This document shows, in pieces, positions 35,201 through 50,200 of a DNA stretch of 64,000 nt (the first letter of the stretch is position 1; the number at the start of each line of letters is the position of its first letter). Source of the stretch: Cladobotryum mycophilum. Lineage: Eukaryota > Ascomycota > Sordariomycetes > Hypocreales > Hypocreaceae. A program made the translations under genes and the position numbers. The stretch spans positions 3,844,001-3,908,000 of the forward strand of contig JAVFKD010000016.1 in NCBI GenBank assembly GCA_036429605.1, given 5' to 3'. The notes below the pieces were generated by a model. It was given only the letters and a program-made list of their open reading frames with translations, searched no databases and had not been told where the DNA came from.

Positions 35201-38200
35201 AAAGTGCGTGGTCGGCGAGTTGAATTGGGTGAAATCGAATACCATGTGAAGGCATGCATGCCATTCACCGAGCAACTGGTAACGGACGTGATCACACCAG
35301 GAGGTCAAGCATCTAACCCAATCCTTACGGTATTTTTAACGACGAAGGATTACGAGAAGAGTCCCGTCCATGATATTCCAAGCCTGGGGACGCCACTCAC
35401 AGTTAAAGGGCTAGAACTCATACCAGTGCACTCCAAGGTTGAGGCCATGTTGTCGCAGTGGTTACCAACATATATGATCCCAACCTTGTACATCAAGTTG
35501 TCTGAAATGCCTCTACTACCATCTGGAAAAACAAATAGAAAGAAATTGCGAGAGATTGGATCGTCGCTTTCCGCGATGCAGCTGGCAGAGCTTCAGACGG
35601 ACTCAGCGTCTGAGAGCCAAGGACAAGGAGACGAGCCGCAGACCGAAGCAGGACGGCTACTGCGAGATCTGTGGGCCGACATGTTCCACGTTGATCCAGA
35701 TAGTCTTGGGGTGAATTCTGATTTCTTCCGTCATGGTGGTGACTCTGTCGTGGCAATGAAGTTGGTTGGAGCCGCCCGCAAGGCAGGATGTAAGCTGACT
35801 GTGGCTGGCATTTTTGAACACCCAGTGCTTGCGGCACAGGCACGCATTATGAGAAGCATCTCTGAGACGAAAATTGAAACTATTGAACCCTTTTCACTTC
35901 TGGGTGATAATACCAGAACGGCTGAAGAGTTTTGCAAGGGCTTGTCTGCTCTGTACGATGTCGATCCATCCCTCATCGAAGACGCATACCCTTGTACGCT
36001 TTTGCAGGAAGGTTTCATGTCAGAATCAACGAGAAACTCGAGCCTGTATGTGTCGCAGATTATCCTGGAGTTATCACGAGATATTCAGATTGAAGCATTC
36101 ATGTCAGCGTGGGAAGAGGTTGTTCGTACAACGCATGTCCTTCGGACCAGAATCTACCACAGCAAGCTCGGTCTTGTACAAGTGGTGTATCGAAACGATC
36201 CTAAATGGACTCGAATATCAGCTGGTGGTCTCGAGAAATATTTGGAGACGGACAAAATGTCACAGATGAAGCTGGGCGACCCACTCTCTCGATTTGCTAT
36301 TATGATGGGCGACGAAAATGAATCACCTAAATTTGTGTGCACGCTTCATCATTCACTCTATGATGGCTGGTCGCTACCGATCATTGAGAACCTAACTAAG
36401 AGAGCGTATAATGCATTTACGGCTGCGGCGGATGTGAAATCGGCCTTGGAGGCGCCGGCAAGCTTCAATTCTTTCATCAGGTACATTTCAGAGGCACCGT
36501 CCCCAGCCGCAGACGAATATTGGACAACGTACCTCGCTGATGGTGAATTTGCGCCATTTCCTCCATTACCAACCTCTGTCACAGACGCCCAAGGCGATCA
36601 GAGCTTGGAGATGAGCTTCAGACTCAACACCCCTATGGACGTAACAACATCCTCGCTCCTTCGAGGTGCTTTGGCCCTTCTCCTGAGTCAATATACAGGC
36701 AACTCTGATGTCATCTTCGGCACGGTGGTGACTGGCCGAAACGCTCCTGTGGTGGGAATTGAGGAGATTGTTGGCCCGACTATCGCAGCTGTGCCCGTCA
36801 GAGTCGACGTGTCCAAGGACCGTCTAGTATCCGAATATCTGCAACTGATTCAGCGTCAAGCAACGGAGATGATCAGTTTTGAACAGACGGGCTTGACACG
36901 GATTTCCAAAATGAGTGACATCTGCAGAACTGCTTGCGACTTTCAGACGTTGCTTGTGATCCAACCCCAGGAGGGCGTTTTGCAGGGAAACAGTTTTTTC
37001 GGCAAATGGCACACATCAGACGAACAAGAGTTTGTCAACTACGCTCTGACACTGGAATGCTTCCTTGAAGGCGACAAACTAAGATTGAGGGCGAGCTTTG
37101 ACAGTCATGTGCTGAGCCAGTCGAAAGTGGAATGGCTGATGCACCATTTCACCGAAATTTTACGTCAGCTTTCTGATCCTGAGACTGCAAGAGTGAGAAT
37201 CGATGGGATCGATACGGTTACGGCAAAGGATAGGGAACTACTATGGCAATGGAATCAGCTAGATCCGGTGATGGTTGAGAAATGCGTGCACGATGTCATT
37301 TGCGAGCATGCTCAAACTACCCCGGATAGGCCGGCGGTATGCTCGTGGGACGGAAATCTCACGTATCATGAGCTGGATGAGCTGTCAACACGATTAGCAG
37401 CCCAACTTGTTCTCCAGGGTGTTGGCCCAGAGGTGGTTGTTCCCCTTTGCTTTGAGAAGTCAGTTTGGACGATTGTTGCCGTGTTGGGCGTCCTCAAGTC
37501 CGGTGGTGCGTTTGTTCTTCTCGACTCCAACCTTCCGGATGCCAGGCTGCAAAGAATATGTCATCAGGTGCAAGCTACCGTAGCTGTCACATCCCCATCG
37601 AACCAACAGAGACTGCCTATTCTAAGCGCCATTGTGCTTTCCAGGGAGTCATTGGAGGCTATGCCTTTGCACATGCCCTCAAAGCAATCGGCTGTGACGC
37701 CATCAAATGCTGCGTATGTCATTTTTACGTCCGGAAGCACTGGTGAACCCAAAGGCTGTGTTATCGAGCACCGTTCATACTGCTCTGTAGCTACTCATGG
37801 GCGCACAATGCACATGAGCCAGGAAACACGCACGCTTCAATTTGGCTCATACAGCTTTGCTGGTGCTATCATGGAGATCTTGATGACCTTGATATACGGA
37901 GGATGTATTTGTGTGCCGTCGGAAGAGCAGCGACGAGATGGCCAGCTGGCACAAACAATTCGCAAGTTGGATGTGTCTTGGGCCTTCTTGACTGCGACTG
38001 TCCTATCTCAGTTGAAGCCGGAGGATGTACCCTCTCTCCGAACAATCACCATCGGTGGTGAGGCTATCAGAAGTTCCCAAATCACGGAGTGGGCGTCAAA
38101 GGTTGAACTGCGGCAAACTTACGGCAGTTCAGAGACATCTGCAGTCATATCGTCAGCTAGGCTCGTAGAATATTCATCAACCTCGTCAGACGTTGGCAAG

Positions 38201-41200
38201 GCGGAGGCTGGCAGATATTGGATCGTTAGTCCAACAGACTCCAATCGGCTAATGCCCGTTGGCGTTCCCGGAGAGATTTTACTAGAAGGGCCAACGGTAG
38301 GTCGCCATTATCTTGGCCTTGCCGAGAAGACAGCGGAAGTATTCATCGATTGTCCAGCTTGGCGAAGCTCGTTTGGAACCCCCGCGACAACATCTCGGTT
38401 CTATAAGATGGGTGACATAGGAGCATTCAAACCTGACGGATCCATCGAACTCCTGGCCAGGAAAGATATGCAAATCAAGCTGAGAGGACAACGCATAGAG
38501 ATTGGAGAGATTGAGTATCAGGCAAAAATAGCAACACCAGATCTCAAGGCGGTGGCAGTGGAGCTCACTTTGCTTCATGGTTCAACGGGCCCAGCACTGA
38601 TCGGGTTTCTCGTATTTGATATGAAGGTTCAAGATGATTCAAAGCAAGGATCCAAGAAGTTCGACGCCAGGATCATTAGGGCTGTCAAAACTATCCAGGA
38701 ATCGCTTGAAAGTGTTCTACCATATTACATGGTTCCGTCCGTTCTGGTGCCTGTCTCTCATTTACCACTCACGCCGTCAGGAAAGATAGACCGCAGACGG
38801 TTGCGTCAAATGGGCTCTGACCTATCTGGCGAAGAGCTGGCGACTCTCAGAACCCTTGGAACGGAGGGGAAGAGAATGCCGCAAACCGAGATGGAACACC
38901 GTCTGCGGGACGTATGGGCACAAGTTCTAAACATCAAGGCGGAGAGAATCGGCATCGACGACACCTTCTTCCAGGTCGGCGGCGACTCCATTACTGCAAT
39001 GCAAGTTTCGTCTTCTGCCCGTGCACTCCTAGGCGAGATCTCTTCCGCCGATGTTCTCCAGAAGAAGACAATCGCCCGGCTTGCGGCCCAGCTCAGTAGC
39101 TCAGCGGACCAAGCCCACACCCAGACCATTCTAAATATCAACGATGGCCAACCATTCCAACTAAGCCCTATTCAGCATCTCTATGCCCTCCTGGAGCCAG
39201 ATCCGACCCGATGCTTTGATCAGGGATTTTACCTTGGGCTTCGCTCGAATGTGTCACTGAATGCTTTAGAAAAGGCTGTCGAAACTGTTGTGTCTAGACA
39301 CCCTATGCTGCGATCCAGGTTCAATAGCATCGAGGGGGTTTGGCAACAACAGGTTGTGGACGATGTCCCCAGCTCATTTCATGTTGATGAGATTGAATTT
39401 GTGCGTCCTATCGTCCCGTCAGAGGAGCAAGACGCCGTTCGTCAGTGCCGTGAGCAGATCAATATCCAAGACGGCCCAGTCTTGACGGCTGTTTTACTCA
39501 AACAGCCAGATTCACTCTCATTCTTCATAACTGCCCATCATATCCTTATTGACTTGGTGTCCTGGCGTGTTATCTTGCAGGAGTTGGAAGAACTCCTCAC
39601 GTCCAAGCAAGCAATAATGTCCTCATCAATGGACTTTCAGACATGGACAATCTTGCAAGCTCAGCATACGGCTACGAGCCTCTCAAATGAGACATACGAC
39701 GTTCAATTACCACTTCTTTCCTACTGGGGCGTAGCGGCAAGCCAAGTGGTTGAGGGTGAGACCATACAGAGACGCTTCATGCTCGATAATGCAACAAGCG
39801 CGGCCCTCCTTGGCAAATGCAATGAAGCGTTCGGAACTAGACCACTTGAACTACTAATAGCAGCTTTGATTCACTCTTTCCACGCCATATTCTCGGACAG
39901 AGCTGTTCCGGACATCTTTACCGAAGGCCATGGCCGTGAGCCGTGGGATGATGCTATCGACGTGGCTCGTACAGTGGGTTGGTTTTCAACCCTGTTCCCC
40001 GTCTCAGTCCCATCAACGTCGACATCCAGCCTGCCAGATACAGTGCGCCAGGTTAAGGACTGGATTCGAAGCCTCTCAAAGAACGGCTGGTCATACTTCA
40101 ATTCCAAATTTGGAGATGATGAAAAGGCAAGGGTTAACGCTAAAGGGTTCCCATCCGAAATACTCTTCAACTTTGCTGGATCATTTCAACAGCTTGAACG
40201 GGAAGACTCTCTCTTTGAGAATCTCGTAATTCCCTCTGGCGCCGAAGCATCTTCTTTTACCGGTTTGAGCCGATTCTCCGTCTTTGTCGTTGAAGCGCAA
40301 GTGGAGAGAGGATGTCTATCGATGCTATTCGACTATCCCAGAGCGTTATGTTACCAAGACAAAATCAGCGCATGGACGAATGAATGTCAAACTTCGTTGG
40401 AGAGCCTTGTGGCAGACCTAGGAGAACGAAGCCCAGAATGGACACTGGCTGACTTTCCCATGGCATTCACGTCATATAATGAGATTTCTGAATTCGAAAA
40501 ACGCCTTTTGCAGCAGCTCAACATCAAGGACCTGAGCGATGTAGAGGACATTTATCCTTGCTCACCAATTCAAGAAGGCATTCTGATTGCCCAAAGCAAG
40601 GACCCGAGAAACTATCGAACAGTTCTGCAGCTCGAGCTCGTAGCGAGCAATGGCCATGTCATTGATGTCTCAAAGGTTGAGCAGGCTTGGCGGGCGGTCG
40701 TTCAACGGCACTCACTTTTGCGCGCTGTGGTTGTGGATAACATGCCGGGGAGCAATACCATGATGAACATCATATTGAAGAATCCTCAGCCAAGCATATC
40801 GTTGGAAGATTCCGTTATCGCTGAAGAATCGAGTGGGTCAGCACAAGTTAGCTACCACAGATACGGTCCTCAACATCATCTCTCAGTTTACCGACCTGAC
40901 GGCAACCGTTTGAACATGAAACTTGAGATGAACCATATTATTGCCGACGGACATTCGCACTCCAATATCCTTATCAGAGACTTCAAACAGGCATATAATG
41001 GCGATCTTGAACCGATTGCCACGTCCTATGTCGATTTTGTCAAGTATATCGGATCGAGGCCCCAAGAAATCGATCAGACTTTCTGGGTGGAGAGATTAGC
41101 TGGGGTTGAGCCTTGTATTTTGCCAGGTGCTCCCAAAGGCAATAAGATCAACGATGCTGGCTTTGCGCTCCACGTACACAATGTTGATGTGGAAAGTCTT

Positions 41201-44200
41201 CGTGGACTTTGCACTGAGGCTGAAGTTACAATGTCAACTGTCATCGAGACTTCTTGGGCCCTTGTTCTGCTCCAATTTACAGGACTGACAACACCTTGTT
41301 TTGGCGTTATAGCCTCTGGCCGAGACATTCCCGTCAAACATGTTGATGAGGTGTTTGGCCCCATTATCAACATGATCCCACTTCGACCTCAGATAGAAAC
41401 AGGCAGCTCAGTTATCGAAACCCTTCGAAGAGTTCATGAGGAGTATGTTTCAAGTTTGCCACACCAGCAATATCCGCTCATGGCCATACACCGAGACCTG
41501 AATATTAGCCAATCTGGATTATTCAACACACTGTTCAACTACCAAAGAATCATCACAGCCGTTGATGATGTTGAGGCGTTCTCTTTAACTAACGTAGGAT
41601 CCCAGGATCCCCTAGATGTAAGTTTTACTGTGAATGACTTGTGAATTGAAGATCCAGTGGCTAACCATTTTTGACAGTTCGATATCCTTCTCGATGTGAT
41701 TGATAGTGGTGAAGATATAGATATTACCCTATCCTTTGGACCGAACTTTACTTCTCGGGACCAGGGAACTCTGATTTTGAATGCCTTTAGCAACGCAATG
41801 CGGTCCCTAATCGCCAACAGCCGTGCCAAGATTGGTAACGTCAGTTTACTTGGATCCGATGACGAGGCCAAGATTTGGGCATGGAATTCCACATTGCCAA
41901 AGAAGGTGAATGGATGTATGCATAATCTCTTGACGGCTCAGGCAAGCATAACACCAGATGCAGTGGCGATATCTGCATGGGACGGTGAGCTAACCTACAG
42001 AGAACTGGAGACTCTTTCGACGCGCTTAGCGAGTCATCTTATTATGCTTGGCATCGAGACAGGCATGATTATTCCCCTATGCTTCGAAAAGTCCATGTGG
42101 ACACTAGTTACAGTATTTGCTGTTTCCAAAGCTGGAGGAACTGTTGTTCTCTTTGATACAACGTTGCCCGAAGCACGACTCCGTTCAATGTGGGATCAGT
42201 GCGCGGCGAAGATTGTCTGCACCTCCGAAGCGAACAGGCAGCTTGCCGCTCAATTTTCAACAAGCCCTGTTGTGATTGGACTATCGTTATTCGATGAAAT
42301 ACCAGATGTGGGGACTGAGAGCTTGCCTGAAGTGGATTCAGAATCCCCGTTCTATGTCTGCTTCACATCTGGTTCAACGGGTCGACCTAAGGGACTTTTG
42401 GTCAGTCACAGCAACTATCGTTCTGCCCTCCATAGTCAGATCGATGCTTTTGATGTGAGCTCTGATTCCAGGATATACGACTTTGCCTCTTACAGCTTTG
42501 ACATTACGTTTCTCAACACCTTCGTCGCCATATCTTCAGGGGCGTGCCTTTGCATCCCATCGGAAGAACAGCGTAAGACCTCTCTGAACGAGAGCCTGAG
42601 GGATACGAGAGCAACACTTGTTGTGCTTACGCCCTCAGCAGCCCGAATTCTAGAGCCAACTACGTTGTCGGATTTACGGACTCTGATGCTTGTAGGAGAG
42701 CCCCTTACTATCTCCGACATCCAGAGATGGTGGGGCCACTTCCGTGTCATGAACGTCTATGGCCCTAGTGAATGTACATCTCTCAGTATAATGAACACAG
42801 ACACAAGCAGTCCGGAAATGATCACGCGTCTGGGCATTGGGATGGGATCCAGAACATGGGTTGTGGATCCGATTGATCACAACAAATTAGTACCTATTGG
42901 AGCAATTGGAGAGCTTTTAATAGAGGGCCCGATCGTAGGCCGGGGGTATTTAGGCGAACCCGAGAAGACAGAAGCAGCCTTCATTGTGGATCCCACGTGG
43001 CTCTTACGAGGTCTTGAAGCGCACGTTGGCCACCCTAGGAGCAAACTATACAAGACTGGAGATCTTGTGCAGTATAACAACGACGGCAGTTTGAGCTTTG
43101 TTCGACGTAAAGACACACAAGTTAAGATCAGAGGCCAGCGTCTAGAGCTTGGCGAGGTTGAGAGCCACGTCCAGCAGTGCATGCCAGCGGCCCAGCAAAT
43201 TGTGGCAGAGGTGATCATACCGGAGGGGAAGAAAGACAGCGAAATTCTGGTTGTCTTCTTCACAGCGGACACTAAAGACACCGCATCATTGTTCTCGCAT
43301 TCTTCACAAGTCACGGATGATGTGGATTGCGTATTTGTGTCCAACGACATGCAAACAGAGCTGTCGCAGCGGCTTCCGTCTTATATGCTGCCATCGATGT
43401 ACTTTTTTATGAAAGCCTTGCCAACAACAGCGACCGATAAAACGGATCGCAAGCAGCTGCGCGCTATTGGATCAGAGATTTCGTTGACGCAACTTGCTGA
43501 ACTGCGAACTAGAGCTCAAGGCGAAAAGCGGCAACCACAGACAGAGAGAGAACATCAACTTAGGGCCCTGTGGGCACAGGTACTTTCGATTGACGTCCAA
43601 AACATTGGAATAGATGACAACTTCTTTAGCCTTGGTGGAGACTCCATTACTGGAATGAGGCTGGCTGACAACGCCCGAAGGATTGGCATCATATTGACTG
43701 TGACCGATATCTTCCGTCATCCAATGCTTGAAGTGCAGGCACGGGCTCAATCAGGCACCTCCATCTCCGATGTGAAATCGATAGAGCCCTTCTCCTTGCT
43801 TGATGACTCGATAGACAGACAACAACTTCTAAAAGAAATCTCTGCAATGTGCACCATGGACGAACGACTGATCGAGGACGCATACCCATGCACGCCGCTT
43901 CAAGAAGGTCTATTCTCGCTGTCCATCAAGCAGCGTGGCAACTACATCTTGCAAGCGGTTCAAGAACTGTCAAGCAATGTTGATATTGAAGCTCTCAAAC
44001 AAGCATTAGAAGACGTGGTCCAGGTGACAGCAATTTTGCGTACGAGATTTGTCCAGCACACCCAGCTCGGTCTCATCCAGGTGGTATGCAGAGAAGAAAT
44101 GGATTGGCAAGAATGTGGAGATTACCAAGCCCTTATTCAAGCGGACCGATCAGCGCCAATGGGGCTGGGCGACCGTTTATGCCGGTTTGGCCTGGCAGAT

Positions 44201-47200
44201 TCAGACGACGGCCTACGACTGGTCTTCAGCATCCATCATGCCATTTACGATGGCGCGGCGTTCACACTTCTTGTGGCGATCATCGAAAAGGCCTATGCAG
44301 CCAGGGTGTCAAAGAACATGCCGGAAAGGCTGACCGAGCGAACAAAATTCAATACTTTTGTTAGGCATGTGAGGGACGTGAACGATGATTCCGAGACGTA
44401 TTGGCGATCATACTTGGAAAACGCAGAGTTTACGCCATTCCCATCGCTTCCAGCCTCCGTCACCGAGCCCGCTGGCGATAAGACTTTGGAGTTTACAATC
44501 AAAGTTGTTTCCAACGCCTCTGAGGTGACAATGGCCACGGTAATCCGCGGTGCAGTGTCCATAGTCATTGGCCAACATACAAATTCTACCGATGTTATTT
44601 TTGGTGCCATCTCCTCCGGACGCAACGCTCCCGTTGCCAACGTTAGTACAATCGTTGGCCCTACAATCGCAACAGTACCTGTTCGTGTGCGGCTGCAAAG
44701 CGACCAGACTATTCGGGACTATTTAAAGACAATACAGCAGCAGTCGATTGACACGACTCTGTATGAGCAACTTGGCCTGCAGCGAATCGCGAGGATAAGT
44801 GAAGATACTCGAACTGCTTGTGACTTTCAGACACTTCTTGTCATTCAGCCGAAGGAAGCTTCACAGCCTGGACACGGAGTTTTGGGATCGATGAAGGCGG
44901 CAACGAACCGAGTAGAATTCACTACGTACGCCATCACGTTGGAATGCAGCCTCGGAGGCGGCGAAATAGCAGTCAAAGCAAGCTTCGATACACGAGTTCT
45001 GGACGAATGGAAAATGCAGAATTTGATGCGACAATTCAGTCACACGGTGGACCAGCTCACAAATGCAACGCCTGAACAGACCATTGGAGATATCAGTGGT
45101 GTCACAGAGAATGACAGGTCGATTCTAGGACAGTGGAATGGTACAGAGCTTCCAATGGTTGAAAGGCGTGTGCATGATGTCATTGGCGACCACATTCAAG
45201 CAAGGCCAGATGCTACTGCGGTTTGTTCTTGGGACGGTGAGATTACTTATCAAGAGCTGGACAAATTGTCGATGAAGCTCGCGTGGCATCTTAACAAGCT
45301 CGGGGTTGTCCCTGAGACAGTTGTGCCCCTTTGCTTTGAAAAGTCTCTATGGACTGTGGTTGCAATTCTGGGTGTGTTGCGAGCTGGAGGTGCCTTTGTT
45401 CTCCTTGATCCTCGTCTCCCCGAAGCTCGATTAAACAACATCTGCAAGCAGGTAAATGCTCAACTAGGCATAACATCTCCATCTTGCCAAGCAAGGCTGT
45501 CAAATATTGTTTCACAAACCGTTGCGCTTTCTCAGGAGATGCTACAGGGTTTGGACAACGAGAGTGAAACCCCACTGCCATGGACACAGGCGAGCCCTAC
45601 CAACGCGGCCTACGTGATTTTCACTTCAGGTAGCACAGGTGAGCCAAAGGGATGTGTAATTGAACACCGTTCGTATTGCTCAGCGGCAGTTGGCCATGGA
45701 TCTGTAATGAACATGAGTCCGGAGACCCGTGCGCTGCAGTTCGGTTCCTATAGTTTTGCGGGCGCCATCATGGAGACGCTAATGACGCTCATGTATGGAG
45801 GTTGTGTGTGCATACCTTCGGAGGAACAGAGAGGCAGTCAGTTGGAAGAAGCAATCTCCAAGCTTGATGCCAACTGGGCTTTCTTAACCTCTACAGTGTT
45901 AGCACAACTGTCAAGACCTGAGAATGTGCCATCGCTACGCACGATCTGTGTCGGGGGCGAACCCATCCGAACGACTCAGATCAAAGAGTGGGCTCCAAAG
46001 GTTCACTTGCGCCAGACTTATGGTAGTTCTGAAACGTCGGCTGTTGTTTCGTCCGCTCGGCTACTTGCCTCTTCACACAACTCAGAAGTCGGAAAGGCTA
46101 CGACAGGTAGATACTGGATTGTGGATCCGACGGATACCGATAGGCTGGTGCCTCTCGGAGCTCCCGGAGAGATTCTAATTGAGGGACCGACTATCGGACG
46201 TGAATATCTTGACCAACCTGAGAAGACTGCCGCGACATTCATTGATGCTCCAGTTTGGCGCGCGACTTTCCCGTCTGCCACTTTGCATGGGTCGACGCAA
46301 TTCTACAAGACCGGAGATATTGGTGCATACATAAGTGATGCATCAATTGAACTGCTTGGAAGAAAGGACACGCAGGTCAAACTCCGAGGCCAGCGTATAG
46401 AGACGGGAGAAATAGAGTTTCAAGCAAAGAGGGCCACATCACATGTAAAGGAAGCAGTTGTTGAGCTTACTCTTCTCGGAGATGGACACTCACGGAATCC
46501 GGAACTCATCGGCTTTCTCGTTTTGAACGCTGGTGATAGAGACGCGAGCAAAGTCGAGACGGAGCATGTGGAGTATGATGCCAAGACGAAGGATACCATC
46601 CAGACTGTACAGAATCACTTGGAGACTGTGTTACCTTATTACATGGTTCCATCTGTTCTTGTTCCCATACCTCAGTTGCCACTGACGGCTTCGGGGAAGA
46701 CAGATCGAAGGAGACTTCGCGAAGTGGGCTCTGCGCTATCAACTCAGCAACTAGAGGGGCTTCGAAGAGCTGTCCGGGGTCATTTGCAACTGCCAAGAAC
46801 ACGAACAGAGAAGCACCTGCGAGATTTGTGGGCAGTCGTGTTGAACGTCGAGGCCCAAACCATCAGTGTGACCGACAGCTTCTTCAAATTGGGCGGTGAC
46901 TCAGTCATAGCAATGAAGTTGGCATCGGCAGCTCGTGATGGTGGGTTTAGTTTGTCAGTCTCAGACATCTTTCAGCACCCAACAATCGCCACCCAAGCCG
47001 AAGTCTGCTCGCCAGCAATCGACATTGAGATTCCACCGCCATTCTCGCTGTTGGGGGACAACCTGGACGCCGATGATCTGTGCAATAGTCTTGCCAAGCT
47101 TTGTCATACGCACCCATCCCTGATTGAAGATGCATATCCTTGTACTCCATTGCAAGAGGGCCTTCTGTCACTTTCGGCAAAGCGAACCGGCGAATATGTT

Positions 47201-50200
47201 ATGCAAGCCATCCTTGAACTATCCGATAACTTGGAACTAGACAATTTCAAGTCAGCATGGCAAAGGGTTGCTGCTGCAATTCCTATTTTGCGCACGAAGA
47301 TTGTTCAGCATAGTCAATGTGGCCTTGTACAAGTGGTGGCGAAACAAGATATTGACTGGATTGACGCAACCGGACTTGAAGACTATCTCCAGGTCGATAG
47401 AGAGCGACCCATGCACCTGGGCCATCAACTCTCACGATATGCACTTGTCAAGAATGAAACAAATTCGCATCGCTGGTTCGTCTGGTCACTGCACCATGCA
47501 GTCTATGACGGCTTTGGGCTGCCTCTTATCCTTGATGCGCTTCATCAAGGATATGCCGGAGAGACTCTTCCAAGCATGCCGGGCTTCCAACTGTTTATCA
47601 AATATTTGAACAGTCAGAGCTGGGAGACAACAGCAGATTACTGGAAGAGGGCCATGGAAGGTCATGAGAGCCCGCAATTTCCAGCCCTCCCACCGTCGGT
47701 TAAGCAGCCAATAGCAAATGAGGCTATCGAGAGAAAGCTTCCCCTCAAGCATAGCTCTTTAAACATCACAACGTCAACCCTACTGCAAGCCGCATGGGGC
47801 TTAGTTGCTGGCCGAATGACGAATTCTGAAGACGTCACATTCGGTGTCACGGTATCCGGAAGAAAAGCCCCCGTTCCTGGTATTGATAAGATGCCTTGTC
47901 CAGTCTTGGCGACGGTCCCATGGCGTATCAAGTTTGCCAAAGATGAGGGAACATGGGATTACCTAAGAGCGGTACAGCAACAAGCGACAGATATGATCCA
48001 GTTTGAGCAAACCGGACTGCACAGAATTGCCAGGATCTCCCCAGAGACCCAACAAGCCTGCACATTCCAAACATTACTTGTGATTCAACCGCAAGAGAAG
48101 ATAGATTTCGAAACTTGCCTTGGAAAATGGCGGGAGAGTGGGCGACAAAGCGAGTGGTTCAACACATATGCTCTCGTCGTTCACCTGGATCTTGGCAGCG
48201 ACTGCATCTCAGCTCGGGCTGAGTTTGACTCGAGAGTGATTGAACCATCTGCGGTACAACAGCTGTTGGCGCGGCTGGACTTTGTGATGCAGCAGCTCAA
48301 TGCTGCGGGCCCCCAGCAGAAGCTCTCGGACATTAACTTTATGACACAAGACGACTTGGAAGCGATTTGGGACTGGAACAAGAATGCTCCCTTACCAGTT
48401 GAGCGATTCGTCCACGAAATGATTGAAGAAGTGGCACAAGCGCGACCGACAGCTTCATCTATTTGCGCATGGGATGGCAGTTTGACCTACGCACAGCTTG
48501 ACAGTCTTTCAACGAAACTAGCCAGTCGACTTGCTGGACTCTATTTCGGCCCTGAAAAGATAATCCCATTATGCTTTAACAAGTCCATGTGGGTGCCTGT
48601 GGCGATGCTAGCCGTACTCAAGGCGGGCGCAGCCTTTGTATTGTTGGAGCCATCCCTCCCGGAGCAGCGTTTGAGGGCCATGGTTCAACAAGTCAAAGCC
48701 AGCCTCATTCTATCTTCCTCCACCAACTTGAACCTGAGTTCACGGCTTTCTAGTGTGGTATTGGAGGTCAATTCTGATTCGCTTGAATCTTTTGAGCGTG
48801 TTGAAAATCCAAAACCACAAACACCCCCATCTTCAACTCCCATGTTTGTGGTCTTCACTTCTGGCAGCACCGGCACCCCGAAAGGCGCCGTCATTTCGCA
48901 TCAAAACTTCAGCACCTGCATTCGATATCACGCAGAGCCCTTTGGCTTTGAAGAGTCTTCCAGGGTATTCAATTTTGCTTCGTATGCTTTTGACTTGTCG
49001 GTTTATGAAGCCGTGCTTACCATGGCGACGGGAGGATGCATCTGCATCCCCGACGACAGAGACCGCTCGGCAAATCTTTCCAATACTATGGCTGCCATGA
49101 AAATTACACAGGCCACGCTGACACCAACTGTCGCACGTCTCCTCGACCCACTAGCACTTCCTGACCTCAAGACTTTGGCGCTCGTAGGGGAGGCCTTCTC
49201 TACTAAAGATGTGCTCCCATGGTGGGATAGGGTCCGGGTCATCAATGCATACGGTCCTGCAGAGTGCACTGCCTGCAGCACAATAAATCATAGTCCATCA
49301 AGCCCCGAAGAGGTTATCCGTATAGGCGCAGGAGCCGGACAGGTGACTTGGGTAGTGGACCCTAACGATCACAACGTCTTACTCCCACCTGGATGTACTG
49401 GTGAGTTGATGCTTGAGGGTCCGCTCGTTGGCCTTGGCTACATCAATGAGCCTGAAAAGACTGCGGCGGCATTCGTCCATGATCCAGCTTGGTTACTACA
49501 GGGCTCCACAAGGCACCAAGGGCACCGGGCCCGGATGTACAAGACAGGTGACCTAGTGCGGTATAACGACGATGGAACTCTTACATATGTTGGACGGAAG
49601 GATGCGCAAACAAAGCTACGTGGGCAGCGCCTTGAGCTGGGAGAAGTTGAACATTGGGTTCACAGATGCAAGCCAGAAGCAGTTCAGGTTGTTGCCGAGG
49701 TAATTGTCCCTCAAGGGGAGAACGCAAGCCAGATACTGGCGGCATTCGTTGAGACTGGGGACAAGGGGCAGCACTATAACGATTCAAACGCCATCAAAGC
49801 TACGATATCAACTCTAGATCCTAAGACTGAGGATGAATTAGCTGAACATCTTCCGAACTACATGATTCCCACGGTTCTCATCGCTTTGTATCAGTTGCCA
49901 TTGACTCCAACGGGCAAGATTAACCGCAGGCGATTGCGCGAGATTGGCGCATCATTCTCTCGGCAAGACCTAGCCGAAGTGAATGCAGGTCCTCGCGAGT
50001 CAAAACGCCAACCGGTGACACCGACTGAGCGACGGATGCAGGAGTTATGGGCCCAGGCCCTTCATATTAACCGGGAGATGATTGGATTAGATGACAGCTT
50101 CTTCAAACTCGGAGGCGACTCAATTGCTGCAATGAAGCTGGTGGGCGAGTCGCACAAGCTTCACCTCCACCTGTCAGTGGCAGACATCTTCCGCCATCCT

